This document shows, piece after piece, positions 35,406-46,867 of a DNA stretch of 64,000 nucleotides. The notes beneath the pieces were generated by a model. The model had not been told where the DNA came from, searched no databases, and was given only the letters and a program-made list of their open reading frames with translations. Source of the DNA: Emmonsiellopsis sp. PD_33 (lineage: Eukaryota > Ascomycota > Eurotiomycetes > Onygenales > Ajellomycetaceae); NCBI GenBank assembly GCA_032988165.1, contig JANTQF010000109.1, positions 41,652 to 105,651 of the forward strand, given 5' to 3'. Numbering within the stretch: position 1 is the stretch's first letter; each line of letters begins with the position of its first letter. The position numbers and the translations under genes are program-made.

Positions 35406-36543
35406 GGCTGTTGTGTCGAGTTAGTGAGGGGCATGCGGTGTAAATGCAGCATGTATTTGAGATATTTGGGGAGTCTGTATTTTCTTTCGGTAGAGTAAGA
35501 GGGTCAGGGCTGCACGTCAGAAGCAGAGATAAGTCCTTCGCTCCGTGATTAAGCCAGGAACCAGCAAGGACGTTGTCGAGAGGAGGCGGCGCAGATGGCG
35601 GGAGTATCCTGGACCTGGTGATGGATGGGGTGTTGGCCCATCGCCGAGGAACCGACCAGCAGACAGGGGATGTTTTCAAGGATCAGCCTGGCTTCGCAGA
35701 GAGCATTCAGGGGCCAGCGGTCATCTCGAGTTACTGGAATAGACTGACGGTTCCGCGGACGTAAGGCCGCAAGATGGCAGCCGCTGCAAGGGACCACGAT
35801 GTCGGCCATTTCGTCACGGTTGGCGACAGGCTTGGGCTAGAGCCTAGCAGTCGATGTTTGAGTCTGGGCTCTGTGGTCGTGGAACAAGCAAAATACTAGC
35901 CACGACTTGGCTCGCGACGGCGTCAGCCATATCTGATTGGGGGGCTAAAAGGCTGGTCTCAGCCGTGGGCACCGCGATACCTGGACCATTCAACAGGGAA
36001 GACGACCGGAACGGGCATCAAGTCTTCCATGGGTTGTGAGCAACGTCTAAATAAGCTTAACCTAGAAAATGTTTATTATCTGGCACTGTTTCGGGCCTTC
36101 CGGAGCGTCCCAGAGCCGCACAAAACCGAACCAAGATCTTATCCAAAAAGTTAAATCTCTGATGTTCGTTACTAGTTAGCCCACCGCATCTGCCACTGGC
36201 TCGTTTTCGTATTGACTTGGGGGTTTCATCAGACATCGTGTTGCATTAAAAAAACAACCGAACGCCATTCAAGGCATGTCTGAGACCTAAATTGAATGAC
36301 CCAAGGCGATATGGCAAAAATAGTATTATATGGCAAAGGTTGACAAAGGTTGACCGAACATGTAAGCATAAAACAGATAATAGATCGTAGAGGATATATG
36401 GTGAATAAATAATGCCCACCAGGGACCCGGAATAGCAACCAAGGAAGAAAACGAAGGTAATTCAAAACATGACCGAAATCAAACCAAAACCATGTAAAAC
36501 ATACAGCATAGCGAGCCATCAATCGTCATTACTCATCCCTTGC
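35406..36543. other. Intergenic region, no gene seen
   Basis: 1.1 kb between two minus-strand genes. Short frames on both strands lack motifs. The left part is GC-rich and probably includes the leader of the gene ending at 35405; the right part is AT-rich and includes the annexin 3' UTR. Confidence 0.5.
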
Positions 36544-39186
36544 TTACCGCGAACTCCCATTAGCGATCTGAATTTTCGAGCTCTTTACCAGGCCAATACA
36601 AAACTCTGCCCAATCCTTCTGTCCACCGTGAATAACCTCATCGTCGATGGCGTCTTCCACTGATTTCCTATACCGCTTCTTGTACTCCGCCTTAACGCGC
36701 TCGAGGTGGAGTGGCTCCCAGTGCATGCGGACCAGCCGCGAGATTAGCAGCTCGGTGCGTTCACGGCCTGTGCCGGATTCTGCAATGGCTTGGTGGAGAA
36801 GGAGAGCGTCTCGCATTGGTCGGTTAAGGGCGCCGTTGAGAGCGTGCACGAGGGTTTCGCCCTGGAGGGAAAGGCATTGTTAGTATAGATAAAGGGCCGG
36901 GCGAAAAAGATGGCTGTGGGAACTTACGACTAAATTTTGTGACTTTGCAATCATCTCTTTGGCAAAGTTCTTGTGGTAAGTAGCTTCATAGACATGCATA
37001 ACTTCACGGAGATGCATATCTCCTCTGACGATGATGATCTTTATCATGGCCGTCTCCCCTCCGTCCCGCGAGATTAGAGCATTATGAAGCTGGCGCACGT
37101 CGGAACGCACAAGTGCAGAATCGAGGGGCGCAGAGTTGGACTGCCGCTGCTCTTCGAGAGCCAACAGGATTGCCGTTCGGAACTTATCAGCCTTGAGCTC
37201 AGCCTTCATGCATTTCTCAAGATCATTATTATACCGCTGATCGCGGAAGCACTTCTTAATCTCACGAATCTCAGAATTGGACCTTCCAATGAGTGATTCG
37301 ATAAGCAATTCCCGACGTAGGGAGTTGGATCGGTACCAGAAATTCGTCCAATGCGCCTCGGATCCCCACCTCCCCAGCGCGGTCGCATAACAAACTTTGC
37401 CAAAGGCGCCAGGGACTTGCATTTTGATCTGTTTAGCAATGTTTATACCCTTTCCACCAATCTTGGCAACGTTCTTATACTCATCACGGAGTGCTTGCAA
37501 GTCCTCAGATGAGAGATAGGGGAGGATGTCAAGCAGGGGTGTGGGATCGATATTGCTATGGGAAAGGGCGGTTTTTAAATCCTTTGCATCGGGTCTTGGG
37601 TCGTAAAAGGTCACCTTTTTAGCGACTGCAGGTGCGATTACTTTTATATTCGCACCGTCATATTTTGAAGGCTTGTCTTTGTCATCACTCTTCTTGGATT
37701 TGTCCTTTTTTGACTTGCCGGGCCCGTCCAAAGGTTCTATGTCTGATAATCCCTCGTCCATATACGATGGGACGGATGTTGGCCATGGCATGGGGGATAT
37801 GCTCTGATATGTTCCCTTGTAAGGCTCTAGCAGTGGGCTGGCAGGAGGACGTCCAGAATCGGGAAAGCTACCTGGAACGTTCATATGGCCATTCGCACCG
37901 GATACTGATAGGCTATGCGGGCGACCTCCCGATGCCTTTGGTTTTATCTCAACATATTGGGCGTCAGAAGCCTGAGAGTACGGTTTGACGAACTGATTTG
38001 TGACGGTTTGTGTATATGGCTTGGCTGTTTTTGAGATATATTTAATATTTGGATCAGGCTGAGCGTACTGGAACGGAGGTGGCTGAGCATAATGCTGGGG
38101 TGCATTCGGACCCGCACCACTCGAATAAGTGTGATTGTGCACTGCTGCTGGATTGGCAGGCGGCTGCGTGGCACCGGTAGAAGCAGGCATGGGCATCTGG
38201 CCATATTGTTGTGGGTTATACCCTCCAGGAGGCACAGGCGGGTATTGTCCTGGTGTATTCGGAGACATCGGACTATTCATAGGGATTAGGGAAGGGTCGG
38301 GCTGGGCGTAGGTGGTAGTAGGCATTGGTCCAGGGGCATGCTGGGGATTGCCCATAGGATTGGCGGCGAGATTGGCGAGGTGAGGCGGAGGCACATATCC
38401 TGGGCGTTCGCATTCAGGTATCTCTGCCCAGTTTATTGGATAAGAGTTCTCGTCTTTTCTGTGTTGTGTTGGTTTGGGGTCACTTGGTTTTTTCAGGTCC
38501 GGTTGGGCTGTTTGGGCATAGCGATAGTTTTCATAGCTGGCATATTTTGCTGGGTCGACAGCATCATAGCGAGGGTGTTTGGCTGACTCTTTTTCAGCCT
38601 GGATTTTTACCAATGCACGCTTATACCTTGCATCGTCGGCGGAATCTGAATCGTAATACACTTTGGATGATTTAGAGTACTCTTTCCGCGAATGCCCGCG
38701 CGAAGTCGAGGTTGGAGGATAGTGAACATCCCCGTATGCCAACGCATCATCGTCAGAGTCCGTTAAGGAGTCCGAGTATTGCTCATATCTTGAGGGCCGA
38801 GCTGAATGTCGTTTGTTGTCCTCGGACAACGAATCGTACTGGTAGTATTTATCAGTTTTGGGAGGTACGGGCTTAGTCGTATGCTTCCGCACAACTTCTT
38901 CTTCGTCTGAAATATAGTAACCGGGAGGTTGCTGTGGCTTGGGCTTCTCGGATCGTTGATACTTGTCGTCTTCCGGATGATAGTTGTGGTATCTCTTGCT
39001 GCTGCGGGAGGAGGCGTAGCGTGATTCGTCAGCGGAGTCTGAGTCGTAGTACTTTTTGGAAGGCTTCCTCGTCTTCTCTCTTGGAGGCGACGGTGCGCGA
39101 GTATCGCGCGATCGAGAACGCTCCCGTATGCGCCCGCTGGGGGACTTGGAACGGGTGCGCGATCTGGGATCATTGACGCGCAGCAT
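36544..39186 (-). CDS. anxC4: Annexin-like protein, AnxC4 type
   Basis: Two exons (39186-36928, 36861-36544) encode 858 residues. Residues 1-480 are disordered and rich in RS, SDSAD(E/D)xRY repeats and P/Q/Y (tyrosine-containing YYDSDSADE twice). The annexin core begins near residue 540 with DAKDLKTALSHSNIDPTPLL and continues through SSEDLQALRDEYKNV, LREVMHVYEATYHKNFAKEM and, after the intron, ETLVHALNGALNRPMRDALL and ISRLVRMHWEPLHLERVKAE. Four helical annexin repeats can be followed, but the canonical calcium loops (GxGT-38-E/D) are mostly eroded. AnxC4 proteins are the large fungal annexins with long N-terminal extensions; they lack clear calcium sites and their role is unsettled. ATG 39186 (MLRVNDPRSRTRSKSP) is preferred over 39249. 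Confidence 0.85.
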
Positions 39187-40239
39187 GATTGCGACGGAGA
39201 TTGCGGGGATATGCTTCGGCGACAGGGGAGGGGAGCTTGTTATAAGCAATGCAACGGGTAGCTCAGCCGTGCAATAGAAGAGAGTGGTTTGGCTGAGCAG
39301 AGAGACGCGAGACGTCGACGACGAGAACGACAGACGACGAAGCGCGGGGACAATGCTTGTTTCCTCTTTGGGCCTGGAGGCTGGGGGGCAGAAGAGCCGC
39401 CTGTTTGCTGACTCAGCCGGTCACCAGCCGAGACCCGTGGATGGGCTAACTATAAATAGCCTAGCCCCTCTCCCCTGTCCTAAAGTGGACTAGCGAGTGG
39501 GACCAAACCCAGATTTCTCCACATCAGGCTCAGCCGCACAGGCAGTCACGTGTTCATCGCTTATCTGGGATTGGGATGAGGTAAGCACTTTAGTTTTTGC
39601 GGGGAGACAGGCCGATGTCCGCTATGTACAGAGTTGTAGAGTGGGCAAGATAGCACAACTTGGAATATCCTGATTGCTTTACAGTCATATGGATCCTGGC
39701 AACCTTGCCACTGTCTTCATAACTTTACTTGTGAGCTAATATTGATGCCTTTAGGTTCCAAACCCAGTACCTAGCTGGCTTATAGGTCGTAGTCCTTCCA
39801 GTCCTTAGCCACCAGTTATTGCGAATCTGTCATAAGGCAGCCTGATGTCAGAATGCCAATGGAACCCAGCATGGGAGCCCAGGATGGGAAGCAACACAAA
39901 GAAGAACAAAACTAAACTTTCCAATTAAAATATTTACAAATAAGACCCATGCTGGGGAAGTGGCACGCTGCATTTTCACAGGGCTAAATAAACCAATTTA
40001 TAAAGGGGAAAAACAAAAAAAATGCTGGATACTAACCTGGAAAAAAAAAGCAGAGGGTAAAAATAAAAATAACAATAAAGCACAGGACTGGGTATCATGC
40101 GTAAAATAGAAGAATAGAGAGAACCGGTCTGGGAAGCATTGCTGAACGGCCCAGTACATCGCAAATGGTTCTTTTCTCGCTATGGTATCCTCCTGCATCA
40201 TAGGATACAGATCAAATGAGGCAAAGGATTAAAGCCTCC
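39187..40239. promoter_or_regulatory. Annexin promoter and 3' flank of the Myb gene
   Basis: A TGACTCA core (Gcn4/CpcA or AP-1 type) lies at 39409-39415 and a CACGTG E-box at 39547-39552, both upstream of the annexin gene. The right part (39950-40200) is A-rich and contains no gene; a 62-codon minus frame there is T-rich by composition and not credible. Confidence 0.4.
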
Positions 40240-43060
40240 CTACTCCGCAGGGGTGTATGTATCTATATCGATTCCCAGAGCCTTCAACTTATCCTTATCC
40301 ACGCTTTTGAGTTTAATAAGTTCGAAGTTCGGGGGAAGTGGCAGGCGCTCTCTTTTGATATCCAATAATTAGAGTTATGAATGGCCAATGCCGGTGGTAG
40401 ATGGCAGATTGTAAAAGGGAGGGGACATACCTGCGGTATTTTAATGCCAGGTGGCTAGCCCTGTCTTTTAGGTTTCCCTGGTCTCTACGACGAAGCCGGT
40501 TGTCTGTGTTTTGATCTTGAGCTTTAATATATGCCCAACTCGTCCCGAGTTTGCCAATCCATTCTATGAGTGCTTGGGTCTCATCATCCGACCATCCAGT
40601 CCGACCTTTCGACTTCCGCACCTGTTGTGAAGATTCCGGCGTTGCTACGGGTAGGGTTGACGGCCGCCTTGACGGCTGCCGAGTATCACCAGTATTTAGT
40701 TCCACTGACGCAGACACATGACGAGAGCCTTCACGTCGCGGACTGCGTTGTGTCAACCACGGCAGAGCGCTTTGGCGGGGTTGTGGTCGGGACGGTGTTG
40801 TCGACTGTAGCCTTTCCGGAGAATCGCGGTCAGCACTTTCGACACGTCTTCGTTTTCGATGTTGAAGTGAAGTCCGGTTTTTCGTAACGTCGATAGCCCG
40901 ATAATCCGTATCAAAGTCCCATCCGTCGTCGCTTGAGTACGAGGGTGCAGGTCGCTTTTTCGGATGCTCGTTTCCCTGACTCCTGTCAGGCGATCGCTCG
41001 CTCAGGCTAATTGGAGATACCCTACGGGTTGCTGTTTGGCGGTCGATGAATGCCTGGGGTCTTCTAGATATGTGAATTCGCTGGCTAGAAGGGGCAGTCG
41101 CTCTGTTTGACTGGGTAGCCTGAAAGATTTCGGATGGAGTAGGTGAAGGGGGTTCTTGTTCTTCCTCTGTGTGTTCAGCAGGCCGATCATTCTGACGAGA
41201 TTGAAGAGCGGCACTACGCTGCAGCAACATCAAATGGCGCACTGCGGATGCATCCTTTGAGAGTCTGGGGAGGCTAGTTAGTAACCGCATAACACTGAAC
41301 AGATATCACTAAGGGTAGATTTAGACCAAGGGTAGTAGGGAGAGGAGCGAGATGTCTAAGTAAAAGTCTTAATGCACATAGAGCGAAGGTAGCTTACTTG
41401 GTCTTGTTGGGGGAAGCAGTTTTTGCAGGTGAAGATTTTTGGGCTGGTGATTTTGACACCGTGGGCGGCTCCACGATAGTCACTTCTTTGCGAACAGGGC
41501 TATGTTGTGCTGATTGGAGGATAGCATTGATAGCTGGTTGATCGAGGCTGGACCGACGATCGATTTCAGCTTGCAAAATCTCCATGGCATCTTTAATCGA
41601 GACTTGGTTTTTAATCTGTTCATCAATCTCATCTGTTCGGACGCGTATCCATTTTGCGGCGTCAGTGACGAAATTCGACCAGGGAAACAACTTGTCGAGT
41701 TCCGCATATTCGCTGGGTTGGGGGGTGCTGTCACTAAAACATGCGAGTATAGCATCCACACGTTCGTGCGCTGTATCGACTAGATGCCTGGGGAGGTCGC
41801 CTTCCTCTTGGAGACCATCAAAATCCCAGCCCCGGATCTCGTACGGCTCATCCTCGGAAAGAGAAGGGATGGTAAATGTATCTTCGATCATCTCACGAGG
41901 ATGGGATGTAGAGGATGTCCTTTCTGTTCTTTTGAGCCTCATAATCGTATACTGCGTTCGAATTTCTAGACCGAATTGAAAAGTGGCGTCTAGCTGCCGG
42001 CTCTGACCCGGTCCAAGAGGTGTATCGTCTTGCAAGGCAAAGGAACTAACAAAAAATGACGGAAAGAGGTTTTCAAGTTCAGAAAACTGGCGCTCAGAGG
42101 CTGGATTCTCAAGAAATGGTACAAGATCCAAAGCGAGTTGGGCGAGGTTGGCTTTCTGGAAAATTTCGTCAGAGCGCCATTGAAGCCGGGGCAAGGACGG
42201 AAGTGCGTCTGCTGCATGATCCACAGGAATAAAATGCTTGGTGCCAAAGCAGTCCTTCTGGGCTTCGTACGTGGCTCGAATCCGGTCTAGTTTCTTCCGA
42301 AAGCCGGATGTTTTGAGGGCTCTACAAAGATTATCGAAAGATATTTTTGACGGAGCCAAGGTCCGTAGAGTGGTGTCTGAGGATGAGGATAGATCTGGCA
42401 ACGCCTCGACCATAATACTGGGGTCCAGTTCTCGCGACTCGTGCTCGGAATCGGTGGCGAGAAACGTGGTGCCTGTGATGTTTCCATGGTCGATGGGCGA
42501 GTCGGGAATCGACCGCTCGCTCCGCCTTGAGATTTGCCTGGCAAGATCGGTGCCGAAACTAGAGTCATTCGCGCTGGGGCTTTCAAGCACAGGCGATAGT
42601 TCTGCGGAGAGAAGAATGTGAGCCAAGCGCATCCTTTTGATGAAGGGGTGTGTGTAGCATGTGATACGACTTGGGCCAACAAGCCAGCAGATGTCCCCCG
42701 ACTGTGTATGTACGGAAGAACCCACGGCGAGATTCAGCAACAACCGAATAAAGCTCTGGATTCGGTGACATGAATGATAGATGATGCTATGCAAAAAGCA
42801 AAAGACAGACCATTATTCCGCGCTTTCCCCTTCTCCCTAATGCGCCGTACTGGGGACGCCTCGGACGCGTTGTCGTCCTCGCTCTCCACATCAGAAAGAC
42901 CTTTTGTCGCATACTGAGTCGGCGGGACGACGGATACACTGCTTTTACCCAGTTCTCGACTGCGGCTCCTTGTCTGCCGAGTTGTTGGCTGTGCTGCTGA
43001 TTTCTGACGCGACGAGTCCTTCAGGCGGGCGCGTCGCGGTGTTGCTGCAGCGGTTGCCAT
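40240..43060 (-). CDS. Myb/telobox protein resembling TRF/Taz1 telomere-binding factors
   Basis: Four exons (43060-42811, 42601-41398, 41264-40431, 40351-40240) close exactly to 799 residues. A basic, Ser-rich N-terminus leads into a mostly helical region (about residues 160-450, including ANLAQLALDLVPFLENPASE and AELDKLFPWSNFVTDAAKWI) that could correspond to a TRF-homology domain. Residues about 480-690 are disordered with basic clusters (KKRPAPS, RKRRRVE). A single Myb/SANT domain lies near residues 700-765: GRTGWSDDETQALIEWIGKL, then SWAYI, ending R-R-D-Q-G-N-L-K-D-R-A-S-H-L-A-L-K-Y-R. The N-L-K-D-R match to the telobox (V-D-L-K-D-K) suggests TTAGGG-repeat binding. A 40-residue tail LPLPPNFELIKLKSVDKDKL follows. 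TRF/Taz1 proteins cap telomeres. The Myb is clear; the TRF domain is tentative. Confidence 0.7.
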
Positions 43061-43933
43061 CACACCAACACACAACAATGGAGCTTTGATCCTGTGAAAA
43101 ATGGAATAACCAAAAGGATGGAGAATGATGGAAGTGATGATTTCAATCTGGATGATGATGGCAGCGAGGAATGGCGCTGAAGTCGGGCTTGTTGGGGAAA
43201 CTTAGGGTTGTTGGGGTTAGTTGTTATGGTCTAACCGCTTCGGGCAATTCATTTCTAAACCCTAACCCTAACCCCAGCCCAAACCCTAACCCTAGCAATA
43301 TTATCTGCCTTAGAGGCCTCCCAGGCTCAAGCAAGGCCAGGAATTATCCCCAGCTGGCTTGATATTACATAGATACAGCCCATATTTCAGTAGACTTACA
43401 GGAGAGATGATTATAATGAATCTGGCCTCAGAAATTTATGATTACTCCAAACTGCCATACATTTTGGAACCGCGGCTGACTCAGCATCCCAAACGGTCAC
43501 GTGACGCGGCCGGTGGCAGTTGGCGCTAGACCGCTTCGGGACGCGGGATGCTGAGCCCCTTTGCGAATCTTCAACGTCAACCGAAAAGAAAATAATCCAT
43601 CTTCTCCTCCGCATCCATGACCTGCCCTCGACACAGCGACTGACTGGGGTTCTGCGCGGTGTCTGTGCTTCTGTTGCTGCCACGCTTCTGGTCTTTGTCT
43701 TCGCGTCTCTCTTTTGCTGCCCTTTAGCCTGTTCTGCGCCCCGTATCTGCTTCTCCACCCCCCTAATTCAACTACAAGAGTTGCCAGCTGGCTTGCTAAA
43801 CCCATCCGCCGAAATTTGCTCCCTCACGCACCACCACGTTTCCGCCATAGGACGACGGCTACACCTGGATTATCACGCGGCTGTTGGTGGTCGCAACCTT
43901 CCTTTTCGTCCCAGCATCTTATAGCCCGCCGCC
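43061..43933. promoter_or_regulatory. Divergent promoter of the Myb gene and GDT1, with telomere-type repeats and E-box
   Basis: Besides the telomere-like cluster at 43202-43296 (listed separately), this 870-bp spacer has TGACTCA (43477-43483), then the perfect palindrome GTCACGTGAC (43496-43505), a CACGTG E-box. A C/T-rich leader (43600-43900) precedes the GDT1 start. Confidence 0.5.
43202..43296. repeat. Interstitial telomere-like (TTAGGG/CCCTAA) repeats
   Basis: On the plus strand TTAGGGTTG...GGGGTTAG lies at about 43202-43220. About 37 bp later AAACCCTAACCCTAACCCC is followed, after AGCCC, by AAACCCTAACCCTAGC (43257-43296). Fungal telomeres are (TTAGGG)n, so four CCCTAA-type units plus a degenerate opposite-strand unit are far above chance density. 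The cluster lies 140-240 bp upstream of the start codon of the Myb/telobox gene on the minus strand, reading TTAGGG in the gene's own direction. It could be a scar of end repair or a working binding site. Confidence 0.8.
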
Positions 43934-45644
43934 ATGAAGCTCCGACGATTCCCTTCTCCGCTCCTCCTCCTTGTTCTCCCAGCAATCTCCTCCGCCCTGG
44001 CCACCCCCGTCCCCGATGCCAATGAGCCCGCTGGCACAAATTCCCAGATACAAGATGTTGGCGATATTGTCGACTCCACCCCATCCGATTTCACCACAGA
44101 TAAGCCTTCGCAAAAGCCTAGAGGCATGAGCGACACTCCATTTGATGGGAAGGACGGAAAACCACACGCTGGCCCTTGGGTCGAAACGAGTGCGGACAGA
44201 GACCGTAAGAAGACGGGAGCGCTACTAGGAAAAGAGCAACCGCTGACCCCCGATCTCAATGACCCTCCTGCGGAACATGTTGGACCAGACGGGCAGCCCA
44301 TCCCAAGCTCCAATGATGGGGTTATGGATGACCCCAACCGGCCTGGTCCAAAGGAGGGTACGCGGGGGACCGAAGGCGGCGTATCTGAGAAGAGCAAGGA
44401 GGGAAAATTTGGTGGGGAGAAGAAGCCAGATCCTCCAAAGGAAGCCCCGCCTTTGCCCCATAGCGAGCAGCAGAAGATCGACAGCGAACTGAAGCAAGAA
44501 GGCGACGATTCGAACGGGGATAAGTTGCTAGAGGTAAGAATTAAACCGTAAACCGGACCATTTCTTCATAATGCTGACGCCATTTACTTTTGTAGAAACC
44601 TGAAGGCCTTCCCGAGTCGCCGCATAATATCCCTCTTCCCACACCCCCTGGTAATTCCGGCGATCCGCTAGAAATCCAGGAACCGTCGACTTCGAACGGA
44701 CAAATCCAAGAGGTCCACACCGAAGCAAACAACGAAATCATACAGCCATTCCATTCCTTCGTCCTCTCCCTCACCATGATCCTCTTTTCCGAAGTTGGCG
44801 ACAAAACCTTCCTTGTGGCCGCTCTAATGGCTATGCGCCACCCCCGCATGGTTGTCTTTTCAGCTGCTTTCTCCGCCCTCATCGCCATGACTGTCCTGTC
44901 CGCTGTCCTTGGCCACGCTGTTCCTACTCTTATTCCGAAATCCTACACCAGCATCTTGGCCGCGGTGCTCTTCCTTGTCTTCGGAGTCAAGATGGTCGTG
45001 GAAGCCAGAAATATGGCCCCCGACGAGGGCGTGGGCGAGGAGATGAAAGAAGTGGAGATGGAGCTCGAAGAAAAAGAACACCAACAACGACGCATGAGCC
45101 GACGACGGTCATCTATCAGCCCCTATGCACTCGAAGCTGGCCGTGTGCCCCGAAAGAGCCGTTCCTCGAACCACCGTCTCCCTTCGCCGGAAAGTATCTC
45201 TTCTTCCTCGTCTCGGGAGAGTTCTCCCTCCCGCGGCCACACCCTATCGAATCTCATCGTGGGAGTCAATAATCTATTCTCTCTTTTACTAAGCCCCGCA
45301 TGGGTTCAGACATTTGTCATGACTTTCCTTGGGGAGTGGGGTGACCGAAGCCAGATTGCTACAATTGCCATGGCTGCGGGTCAGGATTATTGGTGGGTCA
45401 CCTGTGGTGCCATAACCGGGCATGGTGTTTGCACGGCCGCAGCCGTGATTGGGGGGAGAGCCATTGCGGGCAAAGTCAGCATGCGTGTTGGTAAGTATAC
45501 CGCCTCACTGTCCATTGAAGTGGAAATGCCTCCATTATATCATGCGAGACTAACACCTGTATCTTTGTGTTAACAGTGACTTTCGGCGGCGCCATCGCAT
45601 TCTTCATTTTCGGCCTCATCTACGTCTTCGAAGCCATATACTGA
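43934..45644 (+). CDS. GDT1: GDT1/TMEM165-family Mn2+/Ca2+ transporter
   Basis: Three exons (43934-44533, 44596-45490, 45577-45644) encode 520 residues. A signal peptide (MKLRRFPSPLLLLVLPAISS) is followed by about 225 residues of Pro/Gly/Asp/Lys-rich sequence. The transporter core then has both family signatures: SEVGDKT near residue 266 and GEWGDRS near 448, each with three flanking membrane segments. Between them lies an acidic/basic loop (EEMKEVEMELEEKEHQQRR). The family (UPF0016) moves Mn2+ and Ca2+ into the Golgi lumen in exchange for protons and supports glycosylation. Yeast Gdt1 is about 280 residues; the long N-terminal luminal region is the clear difference here. The last exon, 68 nt, encodes the final helix FGGAIAFFIFGLIYVFEAIY. 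Confidence 0.92.
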
Positions 45645-46867
45645 ACCCGACCTACCTCGATATAATCTATATTTCCCAGGCGCAACCCAAATGCACCTTA
45701 CCTTCCTCAAACCTCCGAACCTGAAACGATCACCTCTGCATAAAAAAGAAACGCACTGCATCCTCTGATATCCTGGCGTACTGGTCTCTAGGTGTCTCTT
45801 TACCGCTTTTACTTAACCATTAATGTTTTTGTCCTCCCATAATATTTGGCTCTTCTTATTTTTGCCTTCTACGTTGTAATTTTTTTGAAACACATGTTTT
45901 AAGTTTTAGTTCTCTCTGGTTATGTCGCGCAACCTGATCAACGTCTTTGGGATCTGGTGACTTGTTTATATTTTCGTTGCTTTACGCTTCATTCCTTTTT
46001 TTGGTTCGGTTAAGAAAGATTTATAGACTTTTCTTCTCCTGTTTACCTTGTTGGAAAAAATGGGAGAAGGGAATTGCGAGTCGAACTTTTTGAAAGGCGG
46101 TATTGTTTCTTTGTACGATATGGCTGACATTCCTCTGCTGGCACGGATGTCATTTTGCTTTCCTTCTTTTCTTTTCTTGTGTTGAAAGTATATATACTTA
46201 TGGCTTTGTAATATGTTTGCTATTCTATCTTTATGCATTTCTTCTTGTTTACAATATCATGTGGCTGATTGGGAGACTCACATGCTATGTCAAAGATGTC
46301 TACTTTCTCTCCTCTTTGTTGTGATAGACAGGATATCATCTATGACATCAGTGAGAATTTACACATAAAGTATTAATGTGTTCTGGAGCTTCTTTTTTGA
46401 ATACTTTGCTTCAACATAGAAGAATGCACCGCAAAGAAGCTGCATATTTTTGTATCTTAGCTACTTTATTAGTTGGAGCATATCAGCCCAATTCTACTAT
46501 ACTGCCTCGCCTTTATGTTGAGAGGGCGCAGTAACACCGTCTCTGTGTTTGTTTGTTGCCGGGGAATATCTAATCTCTCCAAGGCGTGTTTCTCCGTCTC
46601 GACACCAACAACATCGCAACATGACGCCCGACAGACACCAGCCTTCCACCCACATCTTCTTCTGCCCCTAAACAATCCATCCAACCCGCCCTCTGTGGGC
46701 ACCCAAGCAGCCAGCAGTTGCACGCACAAACGATATCGTCGAAGCTCCAAACGCAAGGGTCTCTTGTCTAGTCTTGCAGCACTCGAACCACCCGTCCAAA
46801 CGGCCATACTTTACGAAAGCGCCAAACCAACAAAAAACACCACAAGCCCAAGAGAAAACCAGCCAAA
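45645..46867. other. Intergenic region, AT-rich then CT-rich
   Basis: Between two plus-strand genes. 45650-46500 is T-rich 3' flank of the GDT1 gene with no motif-bearing frame. From about 46500 to 46867 the sequence becomes C/A-rich, in keeping with the leader of the next gene. Confidence 0.5.
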
